Assembly (NCBI RefSeq): GCF_038039215.1
Contig: NZ_JBBPCL010000001.1
Location: 62,001 to 126,000, forward strand
Source: Pseudonocardia sp. T1-2H
Lineage (GTDB): Bacteria > Actinomycetota > Actinomycetes > Mycobacteriales > Pseudonocardiaceae
Reading direction: 5' to 3'
Length of the DNA: 64,000 bases
Below the pieces are notes generated by a model. It did no database searches. It was not told the DNA's origin and saw only the letters and a program-made list of their open reading frames with translations. Positions 55,449-63,159 of the stretch are shown piece by piece (within the stretch, counting starts at the first letter, position 1; each line of letters opens with the position of its first letter). The translations under genes were made by a program, and so were the position numbers.

Positions 55449-56498
55449 CGGCTCCCGCGGGGGACAACAGCGGGGCCCTGACCTGCAGCATTCCGCCGGC
55501 GATCTCGGCCGTCGGGCGCAGGCCGGCGCGGCGGAGCAGCCGGGTGATCCGCAGGTTGTGGGTGGGCGTGGTGGCGGTGAGCTCGTCGTTGCCCTGCTCG
55601 GTGGCGAGCTCCGCGGCCCGGCGGACCAGCGCGGTGCCCAGCCCACGGCCCTGCCACGCGTCCTCGACGACGACGGAGAAGCCCGCGCCCTCGGCGTTCG
55701 TGCGCTCGAGGTTCATCATCCCGACCGCGCTGCCGCCGTCGGTCGTCAGGGCCAGCACCGTGCGCGCCGCGCCCAGCAGGCCCTCCGCGCCGCCGAGCAG
55801 CCGGCCCAGCTCCGCCGGCTCCATCCGCGGGGCGGGGAGAGGAACCGCGCGTTGCGCGTCGACGGCGAGCAGCGGGCGTGCATGGCCCCGACGAGCGGGG
55901 CGTCCGCCGGGAGGGCGGCGCGCAGCCGCACCTCGGAGCCGTCGTGCAGCAGCAGGATGTGGTCCACGACCGGCACGTGCCGCGCGGGCGGGTCCGTGAG
56001 GCTCAGCTGCGCCGCCAGCTCCAGCAGTGCCGCGGCCCGGGACAGCTCGGTGGCGGTGAACGGCCACGCCCGGCCCAGGTGCACGTGCCGCTGTCCGACG
56101 CGCAGCGTGTGCGAATGCCCGGTGGGCGGGGCCGACGGGTCCACGAGCCGGGCCCGAAGCAGCGTCGCGACCGCCTCCGGTGCGCTGCCCGGGTCCGCCG
56201 CGACCATCCGGGCCAGCGCGAGTGCCGTGGTGGCGCCGTCCGCGAGCTCGGCGGCGTCCGCCGGCACCATGAGGGTGCACGGGATCCGGGCCGCCTCGAC
56301 GGCCCTGGCCAGCTCCGTGTGCGTCGTCCCCTCCGGGACCTTCACCAGCAGCTCGTCGGTGACCGAGCCGTCGTCGGCCGGTTCCCCCACGACGTGCAAC
56401 GAGAGGATGTTGCACCCGGCGCCGCCGACCGCCGTGGCCAGCTCACCGAGCCGGCCTGGCCGGTCCTCCAGCTCCACGTGCACGCGCCATAGCGCCAC
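55423..56498 (-). CDS. ACT domain plus GNAT acetyltransferase (frameshift near 55835)
   Basis: The N-terminal frame starts ALWRVHVELEDRPGRLGELA, an ACT domain (to about residue 75), then a middle region and the GNAT start HDGSEVRLRAALPADAPLVG. The frame breaks at RNARFLSP. The other frame continues PRMEPAELGRLLGGAEGLLG and the acetyl-CoA motif VVVEDAWQGRGLGTALVRRA. One C added to the CCCC run at about 55833 joins them. The corrected length is ~358. Such ACT-GNAT fusions are typical of actinobacteria; they may sense an amino acid and acetylate an unknown target. The gene is 53 bp downstream of the S9 peptidase. Confidence 0.85.
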
Positions 56499-56551
56499 CG
56501 CGACCGCCTCCTTGCAGAACGACCTCCATCGTCCCGACGGAGTGTTACCGA

Positions 56552-58456
56552 TCAGTTACGTGAGGATGTCCCATGGTGGATCGGCTCTGTGATCCTTTCC
56601 AGCGTCCGCCGCGCGAAGTCGATCTCCGTGGCGACGTGCCGGATCGTCTCCTCGACCACGAGCGACCCGTGCCCGGCGTCGAACCGGGCGACCTCGTAGG
56701 GCAGGTTCCCCCGGCGCCGCAGAGCATGCAGGTAGTTGTCGATTTGACGGATCGGGCACCGCGGGTCGTTCTCTCCGGCCAGGACCAGTACCGGAGCCCG
56801 CACCGCATCGACGTAGGTCAGCGGGGACCCGGCCCGGTAGGTCTCCGGGACCTGCTCCGGGGTGCCGCCGAAGAGCGCCCGGTCGAACGCCCGCAGCTGC
56901 TCCATCTCGTCCTCGAAGGCCGCCAGGTAGTCCGCGACGGGCACGCCCGCCAGCGCCGCCGCCCACCGGCCCGGCTGCGTCCCGGCGGCGAGGAGGGCCA
57001 GGTAGCCGCCCCAGGACCAGCCCTCGACGACGGTCCGCGCGGGGTCCGCGAGCCCCGAGCCGACGACCGCGTCGTACACCGCGGCGACGTCCTCCAGCTC
57101 GGTGAGCCCGGGCCGCCCCTCGATCGCGTCCCGCCAGGTCGAGCCGTAGCCCGTCGAGCCGCGGTAGTTGACCTCGACGACCGCGAACCCCGCGTCCACC
57201 CACGCCGCGCGCATCGCGGAGAACCGGTCCTCGTCCGCCGCGTGCGGGCCGCCGTGCAGGCTGAAGACCGTCGGGAAGGGGCCCTCACCGGAAGGGGAGG
57301 CGACGAGCGCGTGCACGCGTCCGCCGGGGCCCTCGACCCACAGGTCCTCGACCGGGACCGACCCCGGGGCGGGCTCGCCCGGCGGGAGCAGCAGCCGGCG
57401 GTCCGTGCCGTCCGGGTGCAGCGCCCGAACCTCCGACGGCGTCGCGGCGGACGAGCAGGAGTACTCGACGGTGCCGTCCGGCCGGACGTCCGCGGAGCCG
57501 ACGCAACCGGGCGCGACCTTCAGCTCGGTGAGCGCGCCGGTGGAGAGCTCGTAGCGGTGGAGCCGGGTGCGGGCGGCGTGGGTGTGCCACACGAGCAGCG
57601 CGTCCGGGCCGCCCGCGGTCACCGGGTAGAAGTCCGCCGTGATCTCGCCCGGAAGGTCGAGCGTCAGCTCGGTCTCGGTGTCCGCCTCCACGTCCCAGAG
57701 CAGCAGCTCCTCGCGGCCGTGGCGCTCGTGCAGCAGGAGCATCCGCTGGTCCCCGGGCACGGGGGAGAAGGCGAGCGGGCTCAGGCCCTTACCCGGCCCG
57801 TCGGACTTCTCGACCAGGGTCTGCACCCCGTCCTCGGAGATCCGCAGCACGCGCACGTCCGGGTGCCGGGAGTCCCCGTGCTCGGAGATCGAGATCGCGA
57901 GCAGGGTCTCGTCCTCGGACAGCGCGCCGATGCCCGCGTCCTCGAGGTGCCGGTAGATCAGCTCGGCCGGGGCGTCGGAGTCCCGGCGGTGCAGCCAGAT
58001 GGACGTGCCGTCGTCCGTCGAGGTGCCGATCGCCGTCAGCCGCCGGCCGATGTCCAGGCCGGCCGGGTAGCCGTCCTCGACGCCGGGCACGGCGAGCGCG
58101 GGCTCGTCGTCCGGCCCCCGGCCGCCGTAGGGCTCGGTGACCCAGTGGCCGAACTCGTCCCCGTCGGTGTCGTCGAACCACCAGATCAGCCCGCCGTCCG
58201 GCGGCAGCGTCGCCATGTGCGTGCCCGAGCGCCGGTCGGTGACCTGGCGGTGGGTGTCCGTCGCGCGGTCCCAGGCGTGCACCTCGGTCGTCCCGCTCAC
58301 GTTCGACGAGTAGACGGTGCGGTCCGGCGCGTCGAGGGCCCAGTTCGGGCGGGACATGCGGGTGGCGGTGAACCGCGCCCGCCAGCGCTGCTCCCGCTCG
58401 TCGTCGAAGAGCCGCTCCGGGACAGGTGCGGTGGGGTGGGTCGTCGGCTCGCTCAC
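56552..58456 (-). CDS. S9 family (prolyl oligopeptidase-like) serine peptidase
   Basis: A 634-residue protein. An N-terminal beta-propeller of about 370 residues (HAWDRATDTHRQVTDRRSGT and further WD-like blades) is followed by an alpha/beta-hydrolase domain: TVFSLHGGPHAADEDRFSAM near 420, the nucleophile elbow VEGWSWGGYLALLAAGTQ near 510, the Asp loop LVLAGENDPRCPIRQIDN near 580 and the His region ARFDAGHGSLVVEE near 610. It should cleave short peptides or acyl-peptides in the cytoplasm. GTG 58456 is the start; the frame is open upstream. Confidence 0.92.
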   Translation of the reverse strand: MSEPTTHPTAPVPERLFDDEREQRWRARFTATRMSRPNWALDAPDRTVYSSNVSGTTEVHAWDRATDTHRQVTDRRSGTHMATLPPDGGLIWWFDDTDGDEFGHWVTEPYGGRGPDDEPALAVPGVEDGYPAGLDIGRRLTAIGTSTDDGTSIWLHRRDSDAPAELIYRHLEDAGIGALSEDETLLAISISEHGDSRHPDVRVLRISEDGVQTLVEKSDGPGKGLSPLAFSPVPGDQRMLLLHERHGREELLLWDVEADTETELTLDLPGEITADFYPVTAGGPDALLVWHTHAARTRLHRYELSTGALTELKVAPGCVGSADVRPDGTVEYSCSSAATPSEVRALHPDGTDRRLLLPPGEPAPGSVPVEDLWVEGPGGRVHALVASPSGEGPFPTVFSLHGGPHAADEDRFSAMRAAWVDAGFAVVEVNYRGSTGYGSTWRDAIEGRPGLTELEDVAAVYDAVVGSGLADPARTVVEGWSWGGYLALLAAGTQPGRWAAALAGVPVADYLAAFEDEMEQLRAFDRALFGGTPEQVPETYRAGSPLTYVDAVRAPVLVLAGENDPRCPIRQIDNYLHALRRRGNLPYEVARFDAGHGSLVVEETIRHVATEIDFARRTLERITEPIHHGTSSRN

Positions 58457-58556
58457 GTCACCGATCCTCCCCCACGCGGGGGACCCGATGCGGCGCGCGT
58501 GGGGAGACTGCGCCACCCTTGGGGAGATCGCCGTCCGTGACGGAAGGGAACGGGAC

Positions 58557-59003
58557 GTGACCAGACGCCGGGCCGTCCACGTCACCGCCGTCGTGTTCGC
58601 CCTGGCCGTGGCCTCGACGGGCTGCGGAGCGGCGCCGATCGCCCCCGCCGGGGCATCCGTCACCGCCGTCCCTTCCGTCGCGCCGGACGGCGTGCGGCAC
58701 GTCGCCTTCGCCTACTCGGACGTGGCACCCGCGTCCCCGGGCGCCGTCGACGTCCCGCGGAACGCGACCGTGATGCTGGTGGTGGGCAGCGACGTGACGG
58801 ACCAGGTGCAGCTGAGCGGGGCCTACTCGCGCGCCGCGTTCGTGACGGCGGGGGCCACCGTGACGCTGACGTTCGTGGCGAACGTGCCCGGCCGGATCGA
58901 CGTCCGGCTGGTGCGGCGGGACGTCACGCTCGGCACCCTCGTGGTCACCAGCTCAGCTCCGAACAGCGGGTCTTCGCGCCCGGGGGTTCGACCTGCACCG
59001 TGA
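58557..59003 (+). CDS. Small hypothetical lipoprotein, cupredoxin-like
   Basis: A 148-residue protein. The signal VHVTAVVFALAVASTGCGAA has a lipobox-like ASTGC near residue 25. The mature part (VPRNATVMLVVGSDVTDQVQ, then FVTAGATVTLTFVANVPGRI) has the alternating strands of a cupredoxin-like domain but no obvious copper-ligand set. GTG 58557 follows GGAAGGGAACGG. It is divergent from the S9 gene; its last 59 bp overlap the convergent CDF gene. Confidence 0.75.
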   Translation: MTRRRAVHVTAVVFALAVASTGCGAAPIAPAGASVTAVPSVAPDGVRHVAFAYSDVAPASPGAVDVPRNATVMLVVGSDVTDQVQLSGAYSRAAFVTAGATVTLTFVANVPGRIDVRLVRRDVTLGTLVVTSSAPNSGSSRPGVRPAP

Positions 59004-59880
59004 CGTGCTCCATGTGGTGCTTCTCGGCCAGCACGGTGCGGGCCTCGAAGAGCACCCGCCCGGGATCGCACGCGTGGCCGACGCCCAGGTGGACCGACCC
59101 GACCTCCATGCCGGAGGTGAGTGTCCAGACGTGGACGTCGTGCACGTCCTCGACGCCCTCGATGTGCCCGAGGTCGTGCCGGACGGCGGCGACGTCGATG
59201 TGCGCGGGCGCGGCCTGCACCAGGATCCGGACGGCCTGTTTCGCGAGCAGCCAGGTCCGCGGCAGCACCCAGAGCCCGATCGCGATCGCGACCACCGGGT
59301 CCGCCCACCACCAACCGAGGCCGAGCATCACCGCGCCGGCGAGCAGGACGCCCACCGAGCCGATGGTGTCCGCGAGGACCTCCAGGTAGGCGCCGCGGAC
59401 GTTGATGCTCTCCTTGGCGCCCTGCCTGAGCAGGGCGAACACGACGAGGTTGGCGAGCAGGCCGGCCGCGGCGGTCACCATCAGCGCCACTCCGGGGATC
59501 TCCGGCGGCTCGTCGAACCGCTGCACCGCCTCGACGATGACCCAGACGGCGACCCCGACGAGCAGCGCGGCGTTGGCCAGCGCGGCCAGCACCTCGGCGC
59601 GGTAGAGGCCAAACGTGCGGCTGTCCGAGGCGGACGAGCGCCGCGCGGCGGTGATCGCGGCGAGGGCCATGGCGACGCCCAGGACGTCCGTGAACATGTG
59701 CCCGGCGTCCGACAGCAGGGCCAGCGAGCCCGTCGCGAAGCCGACGACCGCCTCGAGCACTAGGAAGGTGACGAGCACGCCGAGCGCCGCCCACAACCTG
59801 CGGACGTGCCGCCCCGAGGCGCTCGCCGCCTCCGCGGCTCCGCCTCCGTGGCTGTGTCCATGCCCGTGCCCGTGTCCCAC
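58945..59880 (-). CDS. Cation diffusion facilitator (zinc/cadmium/cobalt efflux)
   Basis: A 311-residue protein. The His-rich N-terminus GHGHGHGHSHGGG precedes six spans. Metal-site motifs are LLSDAGHMFTDVLGVAMALA near 65 (HxxxD) and YLEVLADTIGSVGVLLAG near 170 (the partner Asp region). The cytoplasmic domain has DVHDVHVWTLTSGMEVGSVH near 255. It exports divalent metal with protons. I choose GTG 59880, six bases after a TACATT -10 box, as a leaderless start; an ATG 18-24 bp upstream would place the promoter inside the gene. Confidence 0.9.
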   Translation of the reverse strand: MGHGHGHGHSHGGGAAEAASASGRHVRRLWAALGVLVTFLVLEAVVGFATGSLALLSDAGHMFTDVLGVAMALAAITAARRSSASDSRTFGLYRAEVLAALANAALLVGVAVWVIVEAVQRFDEPPEIPGVALMVTAAAGLLANLVVFALLRQGAKESINVRGAYLEVLADTIGSVGVLLAGAVMLGLGWWWADPVVAIAIGLWVLPRTWLLAKQAVRILVQAAPAHIDVAAVRHDLGHIEGVEDVHDVHVWTLTSGMEVGSVHLGVGHACDPGRVLFEARTVLAEKHHMEHVTVQVEPPGAKTRCSELSW

Positions 59881-59886
59881 GCCATC

Positions 59887-59915
59887 AATGTATGCACGCA
59901 TTCGCATGCGTGCAA
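59887..59915 (-). promoter_or_regulatory. CDF promoter with an inverted repeat filling the -35/-10 spacer
   Basis: On the minus strand, TTGCAC (59910-59915) and TACATT (59887-59892) are separated by exactly 17 bp. An inverted repeat with arms TGCACGCA and TGCGTGCA (59893-59914) fills the spacer and reaches into the -35 box. A repressor bound here would block RNA polymerase; an ArsR/SmtB-type metal sensor is the obvious candidate, but none is encoded nearby. Confidence 0.7.
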
Positions 59916-60000
59916 CAGCGGTCTCAGCTGCTGGACCCCTCCAGCATCCGGGCGAGCCGGAGCCGGTTGATCGCGGCGAGCTCGACCCGCAGCCGCCGGC

Positions 60001-60150
60001 GTGAACCAGCCGATCCACGTCGTGGCCCGGGCCGTCTCGGCCACCGACGGTGGGGCGACCTATCCCTGGTTCGTGTGGAACGTCCTGCCGCTGGTGGTGC
60101 TCGGCGTGCTCTACGTCGCCGGGTTCGGCCGCCCGAACCGGGAAGGCTAG
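60001..60150 (+). CDS. Possible 49-residue membrane protein
   Basis: A short GTG-started frame reads NQPIHVVARAVSATDG, then the hydrophobic YPWFVWNVLPLVVLGVLYVA and GFGRPNREG. It has one likely span. No ribosome site is seen, and the frame is closed 31 bp upstream, so a fragment of an older gene is possible. Its TAG shares CTAG (60147-60150) with the convergent TetR gene stop. Confidence 0.45.
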   Translation: MNQPIHVVARAVSATDGGATYPWFVWNVLPLVVLGVLYVAGFGRPNREG

Positions 60151-60734
60151 ACGGGCAGGCTCTCCGGGGTGGTCAGCAGCCGCAGCGCCTCGGAGATGTC
60201 CGTGCCGGACGGCGCGTTCTCCGGGTCCAGGAGCCACTGCATCATCACGCCGGTGAGCAGCGCCTGGTAGAAGCTGCCCAGCACGTGACCCTGCCGGTCC
60301 GCGGCGTCCGGGTCCTCCGGCAGCGCGTGGAACATCGACGCCAGCTCCTCGCGGGTCGCGCCCTGCGCGTCCGCGAGGACCTCCCGCAGCCGCGGCATCC
60401 GGCCGGCCTGCGCGAGCGTCTCGATGTAGGTGACCCACAGGCGCCGGTGCGTCCGGAACAGCTCGACGACCTGGATCCAGGTCTGCTCCATGCGTTCGGC
60501 GGGCGCGGCCGTGGGGTCGACGCGGGCGAGGGCCTTGTCGAGCTCCTCGTTCCACTCCGCCGCGGCGCGCACCGCGGCCTCGGTCAGCAGCGCGTCCTTC
60601 GAGCCGAAGTGGTAGCCGATCGAGGCGAGGTTCGTGCGCGAGGCGGCGACGACGTCGCGGGCCGTGGTCTGTCCGAAGCCCTTCTCGTAGAGGCACTGTG
60701 CCGCCCCGGTGAGCAGGTCCTCGCGATGTCCCAT
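60147..60734 (-). CDS. TetR family transcriptional regulator
   Basis: A 195-residue repressor-type protein. The N-terminal HTH is LLTGAAQCLYEKGFGQTTAR, then DVVAASRTNLASIGYHFGSK (residues ~7-47). The C-terminal ligand domain (TWIQVVELFRTHRRLWVTYI and following helices) is variable, so the ligand is unknown. It is divergent from a luciferase-like monooxygenase with 167 bp between, the likely target promoter. Confidence 0.9.
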   Translation of the reverse strand: MGHREDLLTGAAQCLYEKGFGQTTARDVVAASRTNLASIGYHFGSKDALLTEAAVRAAAEWNEELDKALARVDPTAAPAERMEQTWIQVVELFRTHRRLWVTYIETLAQAGRMPRLREVLADAQGATREELASMFHALPEDPDAADRQGHVLGSFYQALLTGVMMQWLLDPENAPSGTDISEALRLLTTPESLPV

Positions 60735-60901
60735 GAGCGGCGACCCTAGAGGATGGTCCCGACTCCTCGTTCAGGACAGTCGTCACATGTCGGGTGTCAG
60801 GAAAACGCACAGTTCCGAGCAGGTGACCGACGTCATGATCTGGCTGTCCCGGCCCGCGCCACGGGCCGTGGCGTGTCGATCAACGAAGATCAGGAGCACC
60901 T

Positions 60902-62077
60902 GTGAGCAGATTGCGTTTCGGTACCTTCCTCGCGCCCTTCCACGTCCCGGGGCAGAACCCGACGCTGGCGCTGCAGCGCGACCTCGAGCTCGTCGAGCAC
61001 CTGGACAGGCTCGGCTACGACGAGGCCTGGATCGGCGAGCACCACTCCGCCGGCAGCGAGATCATCGCGTCCCCGGAGATCTTCATCGCCGCGGCCGCGG
61101 AGCGCACCCGGCACATCAGGCTGGGCACCGGCGTGACGTCGATCGCCTACCACAACCCGCTCTGGGTGGCGGACCGGATGGTCATGCTCGACCACCTCAC
61201 CCGGGGCCGCACGATGCTGGGCGTCGGGCCCGGCTCGCTGCCCACGGACTCGTCGATGATCGGGCTGAACCCGACGGAGACGCGGGAGCTGCTCGCCGTC
61301 AACCTGGACATCATCATGCGGCTGCTCCGCGGCGAGACGGTCACCGAGCAGACGAGGACACACAACCTCGTCGACGCGCAGCTGCAGCTCGCGCCGTACA
61401 CGGACCCCTGCTTCGACGTCGCCGTCGCGGCCGTGGCATCGCCGACCGGGCCGAGGATGGCGGGCCAGCACGGCGTCGGCCTGCTCTCCATCGGTGCGAC
61501 CCTGACCCAGGACGGCTTCGACGCCCTGGCGCACCACTGGAGCGTCGTCGAGGAGCGGGCGGCGCACTACGGCCAGCCGACGCCGGACCGCTCGGGCTGG
61601 CGCCTCGTGGGGCTCATGCACATCGCGGAGACCAAGGAGCAGGCCTACCGCGACGTCGAGTTCGGCATCGTGCCCTGGTTCAACTACTTCCAGAAGGTCG
61701 CCGCGTTCCCGCAGATGGCCGTGGGCGACAGCACGGACGTCAAGGGCATGATCGACTTCGTGAACGAGGCCGGCATCGGCGCGATCGGCACCGTCGAGGA
61801 CGCCCGGGCCCAGGTCCAGCGCCTGATGGACCAGAGCAACGGCGGCTTCGGCGCGATGCTGCTGATGGGCCACGACTGGGCGAACCCGGAGGCCACGAAG
61901 CGCTCCTACGAGCTCATCGCCCAACAGGTGTTCCCGCACTTCCAGGGCCAGGCGGCCGGCACCCTCGCGGCCAAGCAGCGGGCGTTCGACACCCGGGACG
62001 CGCACTCGGCGTCGCAGCTGGCCGCGGTGGACCACATGACGAAGAAGTACGAGCAGGAGCTGGCGGAGAAGGGCTGA
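60902..62077 (+). CDS. LLM class flavin-dependent monooxygenase
   Basis: A 391-residue luciferase-like TIM-barrel enzyme: LRFGTFLAPFHVPGQNPTLA, DRLGYDEAWIGEHHSAGSEI near 38, and RIRLGTGVTSIAYHNPLWVA-type flavin region near 72. GRTMLGVGPGSLPTDSSMIG lies near 100. It uses reduced FMN and oxygen, as limonene or alkanal monooxygenases do; the substrate is not known. GTG 60902 follows CAGGAGCACCT. The TetR gene probably controls it. A terminator hairpin follows. Confidence 0.9.
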   Translation: MSRLRFGTFLAPFHVPGQNPTLALQRDLELVEHLDRLGYDEAWIGEHHSAGSEIIASPEIFIAAAAERTRHIRLGTGVTSIAYHNPLWVADRMVMLDHLTRGRTMLGVGPGSLPTDSSMIGLNPTETRELLAVNLDIIMRLLRGETVTEQTRTHNLVDAQLQLAPYTDPCFDVAVAAVASPTGPRMAGQHGVGLLSIGATLTQDGFDALAHHWSVVEERAAHYGQPTPDRSGWRLVGLMHIAETKEQAYRDVEFGIVPWFNYFQKVAAFPQMAVGDSTDVKGMIDFVNEAGIGAIGTVEDARAQVQRLMDQSNGGFGAMLLMGHDWANPEATKRSYELIAQQVFPHFQGQAAGTLAAKQRAFDTRDAHSASQLAAVDHMTKKYEQELAEKG

Positions 62078-62087
62078 TCAGGGCAGG

Positions 62088-62121
62088 CGGCGGGCTCCGG
62101 CCAGGAGGTGGGAGCCCGCCG
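62088..62121. terminator. Bidirectional terminator between LLM and secreted-protein genes
   Basis: GGCGGGCTCC (62089-62098) and GGAGCCCGCC (62111-62120) pair perfectly around a 12-nt loop, between convergent genes. Confidence 0.8.
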
Positions 62122-62130
62122 TCGCACCGG

Positions 62131-62565
62131 TCAGTCGCGGGTGTTGTCGTTCCAGTAGCCGTCGAAGACGACCTTGAACTTCGTCAGCGGGGCGGTGACG
62201 CAGTCGCCCTCGAGCGGGACGAAGCCGTAGGTGCCGCTGAACTTCGTACCCTGGGACGCCCCGATGACCGCGGTGAAGTCGTTGCGCACCGTCACCACCC
62301 CGTCCGCGGTGGGCCGGCAGGTGCTCGGCTCCAGGGCGGAGAGACCGGGCGAGACCTCCAGGGTCTCCTCCCCGACGCAGGCCGGGCCGGGCTCGGCGGG
62401 GGCGGCGCTCGTGAGCGGGGCGACGGCGAGCAGCGCGCCGACGGTGATTCCGCAGGCCGCCAGCACCACGGCGATCCGCCGGATCCGCCGCGATCGGCGG
62501 CGCACGGGAGAGGGGGACGTATCGGACTTCGTCGAGGCCTCCGCCTGGTGTTCCCGGCAGGCCAC
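62131..62565 (-). CDS. Secreted hypothetical protein
   Basis: A 144-residue protein. A basic N-terminus (RRRSRRIRRIAVVLAACGIT) runs into a hydrophobic core and VAPLTSAAPA, a signal peptide with twin Arg before the span. The mature ~95 residues (VGEETLEVSPGLSALEPSTC, then DFTAVIGASQGTKFSGTYGF and CVTAPLTKFKVVFDGYWNDN) contain three Cys and beta character. I recognise no family. The true start may be a codon or two later. Confidence 0.7.
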   Translation of the reverse strand: MACREHQAEASTKSDTSPSPVRRRSRRIRRIAVVLAACGITVGALLAVAPLTSAAPAEPGPACVGEETLEVSPGLSALEPSTCRPTADGVVTVRNDFTAVIGASQGTKFSGTYGFVPLEGDCVTAPLTKFKVVFDGYWNDNTRD

Positions 62566-62609
62566 GATGCCCGCGCGGTATTAGTCCAAACGGTCTAATC
62601 GGCCAAAGG

Positions 62610-63137
62610 TTACCGAGGAGGTCGGCGGGGGCGGTGCGGCAGGAACGCCGACCCGATCCCGAGCACCCCGCCGGCGAGGATGACGGAGAGGCCGGCGCCC
62701 GTCGACGACGTGAGCAGGGCGTGCACCAGCAGAACGGCCGCCAGCCGGTTCCGGATCTCGATCATGAACGCGACCGCCAGCACGGCCACGACGAGCCCCA
62801 CGACGCCGGACGCCACCCGGACGGCCACGTGGTGGCGGCCCACGAGGCGGGCGGCGCCCAGCACGGCGAGCCCCAGCCCCGCGACCAGGGTGAGCACGCC
62901 GTAGTTCCGCGCGTCGAACCCGTCGACGGACAGGGTGCCGAGGGGGCCGGCGCTGACCGTGACCCACGGCAGGAACGTGCCCGCGATCGCGAGCAGCCCG
63001 GCGAGGAGAGCCAGGATCCCGCCGAGCGGCCCGCCGGTGCGCGGGGGCCCGGGCGGCTGCGGGCCCCCGTGTTGCGGCGCTCCCCACTGCGGTGCTCCCC
63101 ACTGCGGCGCTCCCTCTCGGGGCTGACCTGCGCTCAT
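62610..63137 (-). CDS. Four-span membrane protein with Pro/Gln repeat N-terminus
   Basis: A 175-residue protein. The cytoplasmic start has tandem GAPQWGAPQWGAPQHGG repeats and a Pro-rich linker. Four spans follow: ILALLAGLLAIAGTFLPWVT, YGVLTLVAGLGLAVLGAARL, VASGVVGLVVAVLAVAFMIE and LSVILAGGVLGIGSAFL. The FLPWVTVSAGP-like loop is common in actinobacterial hypothetical membrane proteins. Its function is unknown. Confidence 0.78.
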   Translation of the reverse strand: MSAGQPREGAPQWGAPQWGAPQHGGPQPPGPPRTGGPLGGILALLAGLLAIAGTFLPWVTVSAGPLGTLSVDGFDARNYGVLTLVAGLGLAVLGAARLVGRHHVAVRVASGVVGLVVAVLAVAFMIEIRNRLAAVLLVHALLTSSTGAGLSVILAGGVLGIGSAFLPHRPRRPPR

Positions 63138-63159
63138 GGCGTGAGACGGTAGCGCCGAT

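Noticed and set aside
60770..60801. GACAGTCGTCACATGTCGGG-like partial symmetry between tetR and the LLM gene as a TetR operator
   Set aside because: Only scattered positions are symmetric, so it is too weak to list as an operator although the location would be right.
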